Source: Benincasa hispida | Lineage: Eukaryota; Streptophyta; Magnoliopsida; Cucurbitales; Cucurbitaceae | NCBI RefSeq assembly: GCF_009727055.1 | Contig: NC_052355.1 | Coordinates: 7,024,505-7,088,504, forward strand | DNA length: 64,000 nucleotides | Direction of reading: 5' to 3' | Shown: positions 1 to 11,272 of the stretch, one piece after another | Numbering within the stretch: position 1 is the first letter of the stretch | How the letters are laid out: the number at the start of each line of letters is the position of its first letter | The notes under the pieces: model-generated | Database searches by the model: none | What the model was told of the DNA's origin: nothing | What the model saw: the letters and a program-made list of their open reading frames with translations, nothing else | Translations under genes and position numbers: made by a program

Positions 1-179
1 AAGTCCCTATGTTCGACCTCAGATCATCTTAAGAAACTTGCGTTTTTGTTATACTTAGCGAGAAAGCGAGAAAACTTGTGGCAGAAACGTATGGTCATCG
101 TATACATGCTTAAACGCATATTGTATATTTTCTAGTCCAACGCATGACCATCAACGTATGGAGATCAATGCATAACATA
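1..179 (+). repeat. LTR 3'-end-like fragment
   Basis: This stretch contains a 'gtccctatgttcgacct' block followed by an A/T-rich tail with repeated 'aacgcat' words. A similar block (tagtccctgagtttgacct) lies near the 3' end of the Athila LTR at 50945-50970. It is probably the tail of another gypsy-type LTR cut by the window edge. No coding sequence is seen. The right boundary with the MULE relic is approximate. Confidence 0.35.
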
Positions 180-939
180 AGTTGCATATTTATTTTCCTC
201 TCCTTTTCCAACGCCTCAAACACCATGCCCATCGCTGTATATCAGCATCCTCCAAATATCTTGCAAGCGAACCGTTGTTGTAGTTCATTACTTGGACCCA
301 ATGGTGCTTCAACTCTGATTCTCAATATGCTTTGCAAGCATCGTTAAAAAATTTTCTAACGAACTCATCCTTGAAGTATTTCTCCACGTTCCTCTTCAAA
401 TAGTAAGTACAAAATCTGTGGTAAGAATTGGGGAATACGACATCAACGGCATTAGCATACTCTGTCCACGATCTAAGACAAATACAAGGTTAGGGCATTC
501 TCCAAGTGTTGTTTTAAGGTTCGTCATGAACCACTTCAGAGCTCGATCATTCTCACTATCAACAATTGCATATGCCAATGGGTACAGTTGGTAGTTATTG
601 TCCATTGCAACATCAACTAACATTGTTCCCTTGTACTTACCCTTTAGATGAGTACCATGTACAATGATTACGAGTCGAAAACTCTTAAAACCTCTTAAAC
701 TCGCACCTAGTGCCATGAACATATATTTGAAATATTTTGATTCTTCAAGCTTCATCTCAAATGGGGTTTCAGGATTTTCTATCTTCAAAGCCTCACCATA
801 TGCATGCAAGTTGGCATATGATTCCTCTAGCATCCCCCTTGCAAGAGCAAAAGCAGTTTCTCTCGCACCTCATGCCTTGTCATAACTAATATTGACACCG
901 TACTGATGCCACATATCCTCAATAATATGGTGTGGTTTG
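180..939 (-). pseudogene. MULE transposase, catalytic part (decayed)
   Basis: Reading right to left, the frame gives IIEDMWHQYGVNISYDKA, then GARETAFALARG, then HGTHLKGKYKGT, then PLAYAIVDSEND, a WFMTNL segment and, after a frameshift near 455-462, NAVDVVFPNSYHRFCTYYLK and a YLEDADIQRWAW end. This order matches the MULE transposase domain, the DDE enzyme that cuts and pastes Mutator-like elements. It is broken by a TGA about 20 codons into this part (after SYDKA), the frameshift, and a second TGA near 310. Where the family has an Asp before G-T-H-L-K-G, this copy has His, so the first catalytic acid is lost. It continues the N-terminal half at 5957-7573, from which it is separated by the insertion at 940-5956. 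Confidence 0.8.
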
Positions 940-3120
940 TGTTGGGATTAGTGTCCTAAGTCTCTTGTAATCTCGTAGTTTGTAAACTTTGTATAAACAT
1001 ATTGTTTTTAATAAAATAAGTATTATTTTATAAGCATATACTCAATTCAATAAACTAAGATCCGATGTTATTTTATGTAATTTAAACAAGTATGTAGAGA
1101 CATACAAGTGGATCTGGTTTAAATAATAACCTAAACGGTCTGTAGTAGATGGATAAGGCTGCTGGGTACCTTATCCTGGTGACACTACGGATACGACTCG
1201 CTTTGTAGGTGTTACAAGTGTTGTAAAGTGCTACAAATGATCTAATCCTGATCATTCATATGGAGACATATGAGTGAGGGTATCTTATACAAAGAGTTTG
1301 TATAAGACCGGACCACGAAATGATTAGTCTCTTTATATAACACCATTAATAATAGAGACTTACATTTCACTAGGATGACCATAGGTGACATGACCTGAAT
1401 CCTGAGTGAGTTGTGAACTTCTGCTCATGAAGGCGGTCCTTTGATTTGTATGGGTGAGAGTGGCCAGATTGCCAACTCAACAAGCCTACCATTTTAAGAA
1501 TTTGTCTGACTGGGAAGCTGGGAACACAACTACACGAAATAGAATTCACTTCTTCCTCAATGCAGGGGCAAGTAGATAAATTGCTCCCTTAAAGGCTGAT
1601 TTTGGGGCTTGAACATAGTGGTCACACCCTCTCCTGGCCCGAGAGGGACTTGATCATAGTTGGACTATGACTTATTGTTCATTAGAGGGATCAGTGGTAC
1701 TTAAGGAGTAAGATGTAACTACAGGGGCAAAATAGTTTTTTTTTTTTTTTTTTTTTTTTGCCTAGCTATACTTTCGAGCAATATGTGAGGGGTCATCGCA
1801 ATGTTGATTGGTTATATCCAATGGACACAGAAATTTATCTGTAGCGTGAAGAGTGCTGCTGTCGGTTTTTAGTGAATGACCGGTAGTTAACGGATGTTGG
1901 GTAATTTAATTAAAGAGTTTAATTAATTATCTGAGTACCGTTGGAGCTTCAATCTACAGGTTAATAAGATCCCCTCTATAGATCAACATGGATTTAATTG
2001 AGAATTAATTTTGATTAATTTGAAATGTTCAATTTTGATATATGATATAATTAATTGAATTAATTATATATGATAAATAATAATTGAATTAATTATATAT
2101 TATATAATTAATTGAATTAATTATATATATGTGATATAATTAAAATAATGTATTGATACATTATAATATAAGGTATTATGAGAGGAATTTGAATATGATT
2201 CAAATACTAATTATATGAATGAGATTCATGTAATTAATTTATATAAAATATGATTTATATTAAATACCATAAATAAGTTGAGAGAAATTAAATATTTGAA
2301 TATGATTCAAATACAATTATATGAATGAGATTCATATAAGTGAATTTAATATAAATGTGATTTATATTAAATATCATGTATGGTTGAGAGAAAATACATT
2401 TATAGGTTAGTATTTGATACAATATGTAACTATAGATTATGTGTTATATGAGATATAACATATAGGTTATATACATATAATAAGGTTGTTATTATATGTA
2501 TAATTATTATTAATTTAATTTTATCAAATTAATATTAATTAATTAAAGAGAGTGTCAGACCGCAGTAGTTATCAACCATTTTGCTAACACTTACTACTTA
2601 ATAACTCTAGCGAAAATAATCTGATACCAATATGTAGTCTCATACACTGCAGCTGCCTCTATGGCCAAAAACATTAAGTATTGAACACAAAACATTTACA
2701 GAGATTACATTACAAGTCTCATAAGTCCTGACACCCAAACTCTTAGTCCTTACATGAACAACTATAACATGTGTACAATATTTAAAGTAACATCTAGCTA
2801 ATAGGTTACAATAACTCTTGTCTTTGAGTGGTAGAGCAGATGCAGAGCTACTTTGAGGATTTGACCGCTACTTGAGGAAAAGAAAAACATTTGAAAATAG
2901 GGTGAGCTTGCTAGCCCAGTGAATGACTTAAGAAAGAAAACTGATTCTTATGCATAAGTCTCAATAAAGAGATCGTATTGAAATATAAATCTTTACAGTA
3001 ACTTTGTACTGCAATATAAACATTTTCCAAGCATAAAACATGTAAAGTTGTTTTCATCATAAAACATTAAACTGTTACTTAGTTGAGAATAACCCTGTTG
3101 TGGTTAAATCCCAACGTCAA

Positions 3121-3196
3121 CTGCTTAGTCAAGAGAGAACCCTTTTGTTCAATCTCTGACTTAGTCAAGAGAGAACCCTTTTGCTCAATCTCTGAC
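3121..3196. repeat. Tandem pair of about 39 bp inside the solo LTR
   Basis: The block 'ttagtcaagagagaaccc' with its flanking tttg(t/c)tcaatctctgac occurs twice in direct succession with one visible difference. The sibling LTR at 24628 instead has five copies of a different unit, so the LTR family gains local duplications independently. Confidence 0.7.
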
Positions 3197-4751
3197 TTTA
3201 ACTACCTACGTGCACGTGATTATAACTAAGTATCGTCATACCTTAGGTACTTCTACTCAAATACCTTCTCAAATGTCCCTCAGTATCGAGCTTCAAGTAA
3301 AATTAGTCATACTATGACTTTCTCTTTAAAGTATGTAAAGCAGAATGCATAGAAAACATGACTTTAAAGGTACTAACACATGTTTTGTGTATTTAAACAC
3401 ACATAAATAGTTTTTCAATAAACTTTCTTACATGGCATGCGTTTAAAACATAACTCATGGTTTGCTTGGAAACTACTTTGTAGAACTAGCTAGCATGAGA
3501 ATAATCTTTCTTAAAACATGGTAAATATTTAGTCACTCACAACTTTTAGAATTACTCCTCAAGGATCGATATGCTTCTAACACTGGTGTCAATCCTGTGG
3601 ACACAAAAGCATATATTTAGCTACTAGCATTGGTCTCCCTTTTGATACTAACTTTTAAGTAAGCCTTATGTTTAGCCTTCATCTAGAAGACTTTCACTCA
3701 ACGCATAACTTTCTATAGGTTTAGCACTTAGAAATTTCCTTGAGACTTTGGCTCTTGCAATGCTTCCAACCGCTCCTCACAAATGCAACCCACTTGTATA
3801 ACTAACACTTTACTCTAAGTGTTCCTTCAACTGCACATGTTCGTCCACAAGGCTACTTATGCATCCAAGACTTCAATGCAAGCTTTCCTTAACCCACACA
3901 GCAGGTGCAACACATAGGATTGCTCAGCCCTTGGTCTGTCTGAGTGTTTTACTTTGAGCTGCCAGCTTACTCAACCCAAGCAGCTGCCTGCTTGTTCATG
4001 AAATTCCAAATTCAACTTACGAAATTAATACCTCAAATTCTAGAGCTCATCTCAAGGCATTTCCTTCTACAAACATGTTAATAATTGTCTCGTAAAGCTT
4101 ACCTTAAAATTTCAGCTTCAAAATCCTCATGGTTTGTCCTAGACACTCAATTCTTTATCGACGGCCCAGATTCACCCGAGAACAGAACCTTTGGTCACTT
4201 TTTCCCTTCTCCAGCCTTATTTCAGTGAGAACTTCTTCCGACAGTGTCACCTCTAAAATTAGACTCTCAGAGCTTTCTAACGACACCAAGATCTCTCAAT
4301 TTTCACAGAGGAATTGATCAAACTGATCTTTTGAAGTTCAGCCTCCCTTTTTATACTGATTTCCACCGCTTACCATTAAAGCTTAGCATGATACCGTCAA
4401 CTTAAATGGAGTTAAATCTATTGCTTAGGACAGCTATTGCCCTTAATCAGTGGTTAACACTAATCAACGCATGCTTCAATTGTTTAGCTCACCGTCCATT
4501 GTGCAGCTCATCGTTCAGTGATTCTCTCGCTGTGGCTTATCACCCAATGATCTCGCTCTCACTCATCGTGTAGCACATAGCCTATCGCATAGCTCTCACT
4601 TCCGCTCCTCGTGTCGGTCTCGTTGACGCTCATCGTGTAGTGCTGACGCCTATCGTCTAACGCATCACGCCCATCGTTTAGCACTCACGCCTATCGTATA
4701 GCGCTATCGTCTAGTGTTGATGCTGATCATGTAGCGTCATCACCTCATCGT

Positions 4752-4789
4752 CTGTCTCTTATACACATCTAGATGTGTATAAGAGACAG
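4752..4789. other. Nextera mate-pair junction adapter (artefact), copy 1
   Basis: The 38 bases are two 19-base Tn5 mosaic ends head to head: the reverse complement of AGATGTGTATAAGAGACAG followed directly by AGATGTGTATAAGAGACAG. This is the junction left when Nextera mate-pair fragments are circularised. It is not plant DNA. Translated through, it gives the MCIRDS peptide typical of adapter contamination. Confidence 0.97.
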
Positions 4790-4875
4790 CGCCCGCGCAT
4801 ATCTACATGATCATCTAGCGCATCGCTTAGCTTCCGCGCATTTACTATATGATCATCTAGCGCATCGTTTAGCGC

Positions 4876-4913
4876 CTGTCTCTTATACACATCTAGATGT
4901 GTATAAGAGACAG
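4876..4913. other. Nextera mate-pair junction adapter (artefact), copy 2
   Basis: A second exact copy of the 38-base double mosaic end, 86 bp after the first. Read through, it gives the SYTHLDVYKRQ contamination peptide. Finding two in one short array suggests that untrimmed mate-pair reads were used to close this repeat. Confidence 0.97.
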
Positions 4914-5956
4914 CCTCATCGTTTAGCGCTATCACTTAGTGTCGCACGTAGCTACATGATCATCTAGCGCATCGCTTAGCGTCGCTCATAGCTACACGAT
5001 CGTCCGCACATCGCTTAGCACCGAACGTAGCTACACAATCATTCGCGCGCGAAACTTCAATGCCCAGCGCCCACGCTCGCGCACATCTGATGTTTCCGCA
5101 TGCATGCTAACCTCTCAAGACTTGGTTGTCACATGCCTTGTCCAACACATAGCTTTTCTTCTCTCGGCCACACTTTGGCTTCCTTAAATTCCCAACTAAC
5201 CTCTCAAATGAGTAAGGCCAATGCCCTTGACTCAATTCCAACGCCTAACACAAGGCCAACGCATGGGCAAACACTTAGCCAATTTTTCTAGCTTCACCCG
5301 AGAGTCAAGCTTTCAAATGCAAACTTTTCTTCTAACTCTTTACCCTTTTCCCTACAATTAATCATCAATTCTTCACATTAACCTACTCACCATACTGGTC
5401 TCAGTAATTAACATACACTAGTAGAGAAATTAGGGCTCGGGGTTTTCAAGGAGTTACAACTCCCTCCTCCTAATTTCTCTCAGCCATGTATGTGGGGTTA
5501 TAGATGGATGGTGATAGGATTCATCTCCTTCCTTGGTTTTTACTGTGAGAGAAAGGTTCTCTCTAAAAAAAAGAAACATATTGAAGAGAATAGTTCTCTG
5601 AAAAGTCTCTCTCCTCCTCTCCATCTCCCTTCCCTCTTCAAGGATTCAAGCAAAGCCCACAACTCTTGCTTGAATCTTTCGTTCCAAAAGAATACAAAGG
5701 GTTCTCAAATGGTGGTGTCTCGTTTGGAAAAGGAGATCCATTCGTGATTTGTTCCAGGGATTCTTGAAGAAAGTGTTCTTCGAAGGCAAGGGTTTTTGAA
5801 ACCCTAAGTTTTCTTTTATTTATTGCATGCTATAATTTTTATGTAAATGCATATCTTTTTCATGTTTTACTGTAAAACTTAAATTCAATGAAAAATGAAA
5901 ATTGGGTTGATCTTGCTTCCACTCAAGAATCTCTCCTCAGTTAGAGTTCTTTCCAT

Positions 5957-7573
5957 TTGTCCCCCCGACCAACACCAAACTTGTCCTTCATTAAGTGACC
6001 AATAACGAATGAACTCGCTTGTAGAGATGTCCAAAAAATCTGTGAGGACAAGGCCCCATGGGGACCCACCCCCAAATACACGGGGAATGGGGGAAGGAAT
6101 GGGGAATTTTTTTTCCCATTTACAATTCGGGGCTGGGGACGGGGAATAAATTTCCCACTTATAATTCGGGGTTGAGGACGGGGAATATATTCTCTGGCCC
6201 CGGCCCCACCCCGACTTTGTATATAAAACATAATTTTTTAATATATATATAATATATTCATATTATATTATAAACTTTATTAAGAAATAATTATGGATGT
6301 TTTAATTATTTAAGTTCAAGATTTTTATTACTTTAATTCTTTAGATGTTGTAATATTTAAGATAAGATGCTCTAAATGTTGAATTTTAATTTTTACAAAT
6401 TATGAGAATTTAGCATTTTAATTATATTTTTTAAATTGCATATGTATTATTGTTTTAATTAGTAAAATTGATAATATTTCACTTAAATGAAAATTTCATT
6501 GAAAATGTTTAGAGAATTGTAAAAAAAATATATTTAATTGAAATTTAAAAAAATGTTAGAGAAAAATAAAGGTGAGGAATTTTTCCCCGCGGGGAAATTC
6601 GCAGGGACGGGGCCGGGGCCAGGGATAAGGAGGGCTTCCCCGTTCCCGCCCCGTCCCGTGGACATCTCTACTCGTTTGCCTGTGGTCATGATCAATACTT
6701 TAATCGAGCATGTGTGATTGGGCATGCATTTTGTGATCTGAAAATACATCTGCCCATTTTAATTGCTCAAGCAGCCCACATACAAGTTAGGTGTGAACAC
6801 CGAATAATATACAACTTTTTGTTCGATTTTTTAACCCACAGCTCAAATTTGTTCCTAATGGCCAACATTGCTAAGCTTATCTTCACATCACTCTTACTGA
6901 AGAAAATTTAACCTACTTCAACTGTATCCCCCAACCCTATGGATGACTGTAGTTGCATGATCAAGTCCCCTATTCTGGCATTACTACTGGATGGTAGTAC
7001 ATTGCACGAATTTCGATGAGGCACACTCCCAACAAAATAACCAAAATCATTTGACAGAATCAGAGTTGGTTGTTTTTCATTCACAATAGAAGGACCATTC
7101 CCTAAAACAATGTGGGTTGGTTATTCTTCATTCCCAGCCTCTTCCTCTTCTATCATCAAATTCTCATTTACACATGTCTCGACTTCTTCTATTATCACAT
7201 TCGGATGCAATACGTTTGCTATATTAACATCGATATTGTCGTTTTCTAGTGAGACACCCAATGGACAAACATCATTCTCATTGACATCCGCTCCACACAT
7301 GGGTTGGTCTTCTCTCTCTGGGTAATCAAATGTTGCCTCGCAATGAATTTCTTCAATTTCCTCAAGACTTACAAATACCTGCGATCTAGGACAATCATAC
7401 TCTGAGAGGAGAAATTTAACATCAGCATGATCAATTAAGCATACTGGAGGAGAATCAATATCCATCTTATATGTCACCCTCATTATAATCTTGAACTCTG
7501 TCGAACTAACTTGCATGATCTCATATACTAAATTTACTAGTTCATTATACGTCAATATGCTCGGAACTAGCAA
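5957..7573 (-). pseudogene. MULE transposase, N-terminal part (decayed)
   Basis: The minus-strand frame 7573-7121 encodes 150 residues. It has a LTYNELVNLVYEIM region (a PB1-like fold is possible), a ADVKFLLSEYDCPRSQ segment and an acidic tail. Below it (7120-6690) lies an N-terminal DNA-binding region of the MULE type: SKSDVKISLAMLAIRNKFEL, then VKKSNKKLYIIRC, a C-M-W pair and PNHTCS, a Cys/His arrangement as in DBD_Tnp_Mut domains. It is broken by stops and a frameshift near 6720 and interrupted by the MITE at 6022-6670. It resumes as SFVIGHLMKDKFGVG until 5957, where the long element at 940-5956 splits it. The catalytic half is 180-939. Confidence 0.75.
6022..6670. mobile_element. hAT-type MITE, 649 bp
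   Basis: The ends are the inverted repeats TAGAGATGTCC and GGACATCTCTA. They are flanked by an 8-bp target duplication with one mismatch (CTCGCTTG at 6014-6021, CTCGTTTG at 6671-6678), the size made by hAT transposases. Near both ends are extremely G/C-rich blocks of ggggaa/ttcccc and cggggc words, while the centre is AT-rich. There is no transposase, so it must be moved in trans. It lies in the MULE coding region and is therefore younger than the MULE. Confidence 0.88.
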
Positions 7574-8690
7574 ACCCTTTAAATGGCCTCCAATATAGCG
7601 TTCTTCTGTGTCATCCTATGTACCACCATAATGTAAGAATATATACTTCTCCATCCTTCAAGAAAAATAATACAAAAAAGTGAGCAGTTAGAAAAATTGG
7701 TTATTGTTAAATACTCGAGATACTCGATACCCGATACCCATCCCTCAATACTCGGCATTCTTAACTCGATGCTTACTGTTTCATAGCTTTCTCTCCCTTC
7801 ATCCTTGCTCCACTAGAAGCTACTCGCATGTCTCAGTGCACAAACTCACACTCATTTGTTCTCTTTGCTACATTCATATGTCTCACAGAATGTCAGAAAA
7901 GTAAAAAACGTGAGCAAAAACTGAGAAAAAAACTAGCACATTTACTTACTTAAGGTGTGAGACAATATAGTGAAATGATCTTACTACATTTATAACTTGA
8001 TTTCTGTCATGAAAAATAGGTTTTGTGAAGTGGGTTTTTTAGAGGAAAAAAGAGCTCGATTTTCTCTTTTATGTTTCAATTATGTTTGTTCTTAGTTAAT
8101 TAAAAAAAAAATACTTCACATTTCAAGAAATTGATTTGAAAGAATAGTGAGAATTGTTAGAAAATTTTCCAATTTGTGTATTTTTGTACATAAGCATTAA
8201 CTACAGCGCCAGTCCTCCGACGGGCGCAGACAATTCAAAATGATCGAGTATACATTAATTGAGTATCGAGTACAAAGGGCTATGATCAAGTATACACATG
8301 TCAATTGCACACATATCGAGTGACCATGCATCCAGGTATCGAGTGATCGTGCATCCAGGATTGTGTGACGATAATTGAGGATCGAGTAACGAGCTATTGA
8401 GGATTAAATTCCTTGAAAGTGACAGGTACTCGAGGTGCATCTCAGGAGAGAAGTGGTAAAATCACACATGGATGACATCAGCAAAATGTCACTTTCCATT
8501 ACTTTTTCTACACGTGGTCATTTTTCATTTGGGCCTCCCAATTGAAGCCATCCATACAAAAAACTATCTAATTTTCCCAACCTAAAACTAAGTAGCATAT
8601 TTTTAAAAAGCTCACTGTCCTAATCCAAAACTAAAAGAAAAAATAATAATAATAAAAGACCAAAACCTAGAATCATCTAATCTCCATTTT
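7574..8690. other. No gene; TCGAGTA-word rich DNA
   Basis: No coding region is supported. Two patches (about 7705-7770 and 8235-8430) are rich in variants of (a)tcgagta / tactcgat, for example 'attgagtatcgagtac' and 'tatcgagtgaccatgcatc' repeated as 'tatcgagtgatcgtgcatc' (8334-8357). These are probably old tandem repeats inside a transposon remnant. The interval between them (7775-8230) shows nothing recognisable. Confidence 0.5.
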
Positions 8691-9170
8691 CACGTTTGAG
8701 TCCCCACAATGTCTATAAAATGTAACACACTTGAATATCTTCAACACTTCATCGAAGAAGTTTTTTTTTTATCTTCGTATTTCTCCATCTAATCTTCTTC
8801 TTCTTCTCTGATCAATCTAAATCCCTTTTCTATTGCATTCTCTCTCTCTCTCTCTCTTTTTTTTTTTTTTTTTGGAAGAGATTCTATTGCATTTTATTGA
8901 CTATTGTACTTCAATATCTCTAATGTTGCTTTTTGTCTTGTATTTCAATGTTTGTATTGTGTTTTATACTATTGTCATTGTCCTGACATTTTATGACTTT
9001 TCGTGGATTTAGTGGATTACATTTAGTATCATTATGTTAATTTACCTATATCTAGATTTTTTTAAAGAAAAAAAGTACCTTTAACGTATCAATATCCTAA
9101 TTTTTTTATAAATTGAAGTATCGGCGTATCTTATCGTATCCGTATCTTGTATCTGTGTCTATGCTTCATA
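8691..9170. repeat. Pyrimidine-rich tract and CT microsatellite
   Basis: A run of tcttcttcttcttct is followed by (CT)n and then poly-T at about 8790-8873, and AT-rich DNA follows. It looks like a leader or LTR fragment, but no open frame or splice pattern supports a gene. Confidence 0.5.
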
Positions 9171-11272
9171 GTATTTATGTAACCTCCACAACATTGAAAG
9201 CCATAATCAGCCACTACTCAAATGTAACCCTAAAAGCTATTAAAACACTTCAAATATGAAATTTACATGATAATTTGAAACTCTATTAGCCAACCAAGTT
9301 TTGTAACCTGGCTCGGTTTAAAATAAAGCTCCACTTGAAGTAGTTTGAAGAGTAGTTTCATTAACTAATCTTTAACCATCACTAAATGAAGCTTGAGATA
9401 AACTTGAGTTCATTATTCGATGCTATTTGGTGGAACTTAATTTCATTTAATATATGACACGAATTAACTTGAGTTCATAATAAACAAAAATTCTAAGCGT
9501 ATTTAATGCAAGTTCATCGCGAAGCTATTGGCATTCATAGCAAGAACTTTGTGGTTGAAGATCCTGTTGTTAATGTCCAATTAGAGATTCCAAATCAAAG
9601 CTATAAAAGAAAAATGTACAAGCCATTTAAGAGAGAATAGGTTTCCTAGATATAGTGAGATACCTGTTCATATAGTTTTTTTAATCAACAATTGTTCGAT
9701 AAAAGATTGAACCATCGACCTTCCAACGATGATCAATTTGTTCTCCATTGTTATGCTTGTGTTTTGCTTGAATTGATGATTTACGTTAAATCTCTTATTA
9801 GTTTCTTTTGTATTTTAAATTCCTAGTTTTAAATAGAGAATTGTAGTATTGTATTCATTAACTTTGATTCTTAAGAAAGATTTAAGATAGACAAACCAAT
9901 TTGAACATTCATCAAATAGAATAAAAATAAAATATTTTATATATATATTATATATAAATATAGTGACCTTCATGTGCATTGATAAATTTGTAATTTTGGG
10001 GAAGAAAGACATACTTGCAAACATGACAAACTTGCAAACAAAGAAAAAGAACATTGATGTAGTGTAACATGAACTTAATACTTTAGTATTCAGAAAAGGG
10101 CCAAAGAAGGCAAATAATAAGAGGAGCAATTTACCTTTTGGGTTGAAACTTTCCAAATGACCACCAATGTTTTGGGCTGAAACTTTCTTGATGGTTAGGT
10201 AGCCCAAAACTCGAAGGTGCAAATCGTGAGACAAACTATTAGAGAACCTAGACAAACCACCACGAGAAAGGCAAAAGCTAGAAGAAACTCGAAAGATATG
10301 CTTGAAAAGAGACAATACTCCCAAGTCAAAACCTATTAAGCCCAAATCCAACAAATTTATCCTTAAAACCTCACCTAGGGAGTGGGAGCTAATTTTATGG
10401 GTCATTTGGACCAAGAGCCACAAGCTCAAAAGAGCATAACCTTAGGGGCGTAATTGGAATATAACACTCCCGTAAGGCCAAAGTGCAAGAAACAAGTCAA
10501 GGGAAGAAAAGACCAAGGAGAGTTATTGGACTGAGTGACCCAATAAGCCCACCTCAACCTTGGAAGCCGAGTTTGATGTCATCCACTTCCACTTCACAGG
10601 GACCCATTTCCTATGGGTCACAGTATAAACGTGATTGACCCAAATCAACATCCTTTAGTCCTTTTTGAATTAGGAACCCTAAGGTTCACTCTCTATATAA
10701 GAGATCATGGAATCACAAAAAACAAGTTGTTCTTCCTACTATTAGCTTACTTTGACCGGACTTGAGCATCAAAGGTTCTATGTCAAGCACAACATCAATA
10801 TTCTTTTTCTTTGTTTGCAAATCGTCTTTCTTCTTCAAAATTATATATTTATTATTCAAAACCTACAAAGGTCAAGTGAGTCTTCTTGTCAAGTTTTTGC
10901 ATCAGCATAAGACCTAAAATGGAACCTTTTACACGATAGGATTGAGACCAAAAAAATTAGGTACCACGAGATATCTAGCCTGATTTATGCTAACCACTAG
11001 TCACCATATTGTAGACCAACTTTCTTCTAATTTTACCCTATTTCATCAGAAAGAAGGGTTCTGTTGCTGCTTTGGAATAAATATCAAACAGCAGGAATAA
11101 ACACAGTAATACAAAAGTGGTAAATGATGGACATCTCGACAATTAAACCACAGAGATTCGACAATTAAAAACCCAACAAAAAGCCATCGATCAAGCAGAT
11201 CCGAGCATGACTAGGGATTTGGAAGCATATCCACAAAAAAATGAACTTCAATGGTTCAAGCAGGTGTTTGGA
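9171..11272. other. No gene; LTR-like remnant at 10020-10930
   Basis: The 3' flank of UNG. Between 10020 and 10930 the plus strand has features of an LTR: a TATA-like 'ctctatataagagatcat' at 10690-10707, a T-rich leader and a terminal 'gtcaagtttttgcatca'. No matching second LTR, primer site or coding region is seen. The 9171-10020 part is AT-rich with no recognisable content. Confidence 0.35.

Larger units (their letters stand above)
4480..5060. repeat. Degenerate ATCGTTTAGCG-word array in solo LTR
   Basis: Words of the type (g)catcgtttagcg, tatcgtatagcgc and acatgatcatctagcgcatc recur every 10 to 30 bp. The array is GC- and CpG-richer than its surroundings. It is interrupted twice by identical 38-bp adapter sequences, so its length and order in this assembly should not be trusted. 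The same word family appears in the unrelated 614-bp LTRs at 35884 and 37794. Confidence 0.65.
2553..5448 (-). mobile_element. Solo LTR (Tekay/Del-like ends), nested
   Basis: On the plus strand the element starts TGTCAGACCGC and ends CTCGGGGTTTTCA. On the minus strand it starts TGAAAACCCCGAG. It is a relative of the solo LTR at 24628-26868, sharing the start, the 'cccagtgaatgact' block, the 'gcctacgtgcacgtg'-like block and the end. A TATA-like TATAAAAAGGGAGG on the minus strand near 4345-4358 suggests transcription leftwards. The 5-bp flanks are gagag and aggag, an imperfect target duplication. There is no coding region and no partner LTR. It is longer than its sibling (2896 against 2241 bp), mainly because of the short-repeat array at 4480-5060, which also contains adapter sequence. 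Confidence 0.65.
940..5956 (+). mobile_element. TGTTGGG-type LTR-like element inserted in the MULE
   Basis: A non-coding AT-rich element starting TGTTGGGATTAG and ending TTTCCA interrupts the MULE reading frame. The MULE sequence resumes on both sides with TTTG(T) duplicated (936-940 and 5957-5961). Without the nested solo LTR (2553-5448) it is about 2.1 kb. It carries a poly-T run (about 1737-1759), an AT-only stretch of repeated attgaattaattatat words (2030-2150) and the family palindrome at 1283-1307. TG...CA ends, a short target duplication and absence of genes fit a solo LTR. Related copies lie at 23367-24087, 24088-28231, 28232-30840, 33222-34670 and inverted at 53540-54340. The superfamily cannot be told from the sequence. 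Confidence 0.65.

Noticed and set aside
4752..4913. Real bacterial-type transposon ends (IS50/Tn5) in the plant genome
   Set aside because: Only the hyperactive 19-base mosaic end is present, back to back with no element between. That is exactly the library junction form.
4773..4967. 64-codon open frame on the plus strand
   Set aside because: It runs through both adapter artefacts and contains the known contamination peptides.
9815..10429. 204-codon minus-strand open frame
   Set aside because: No recognisable domain, low-complexity and hydrophobic in blocks, and antisense to an LTR-like stretch with its own TATA-like box.
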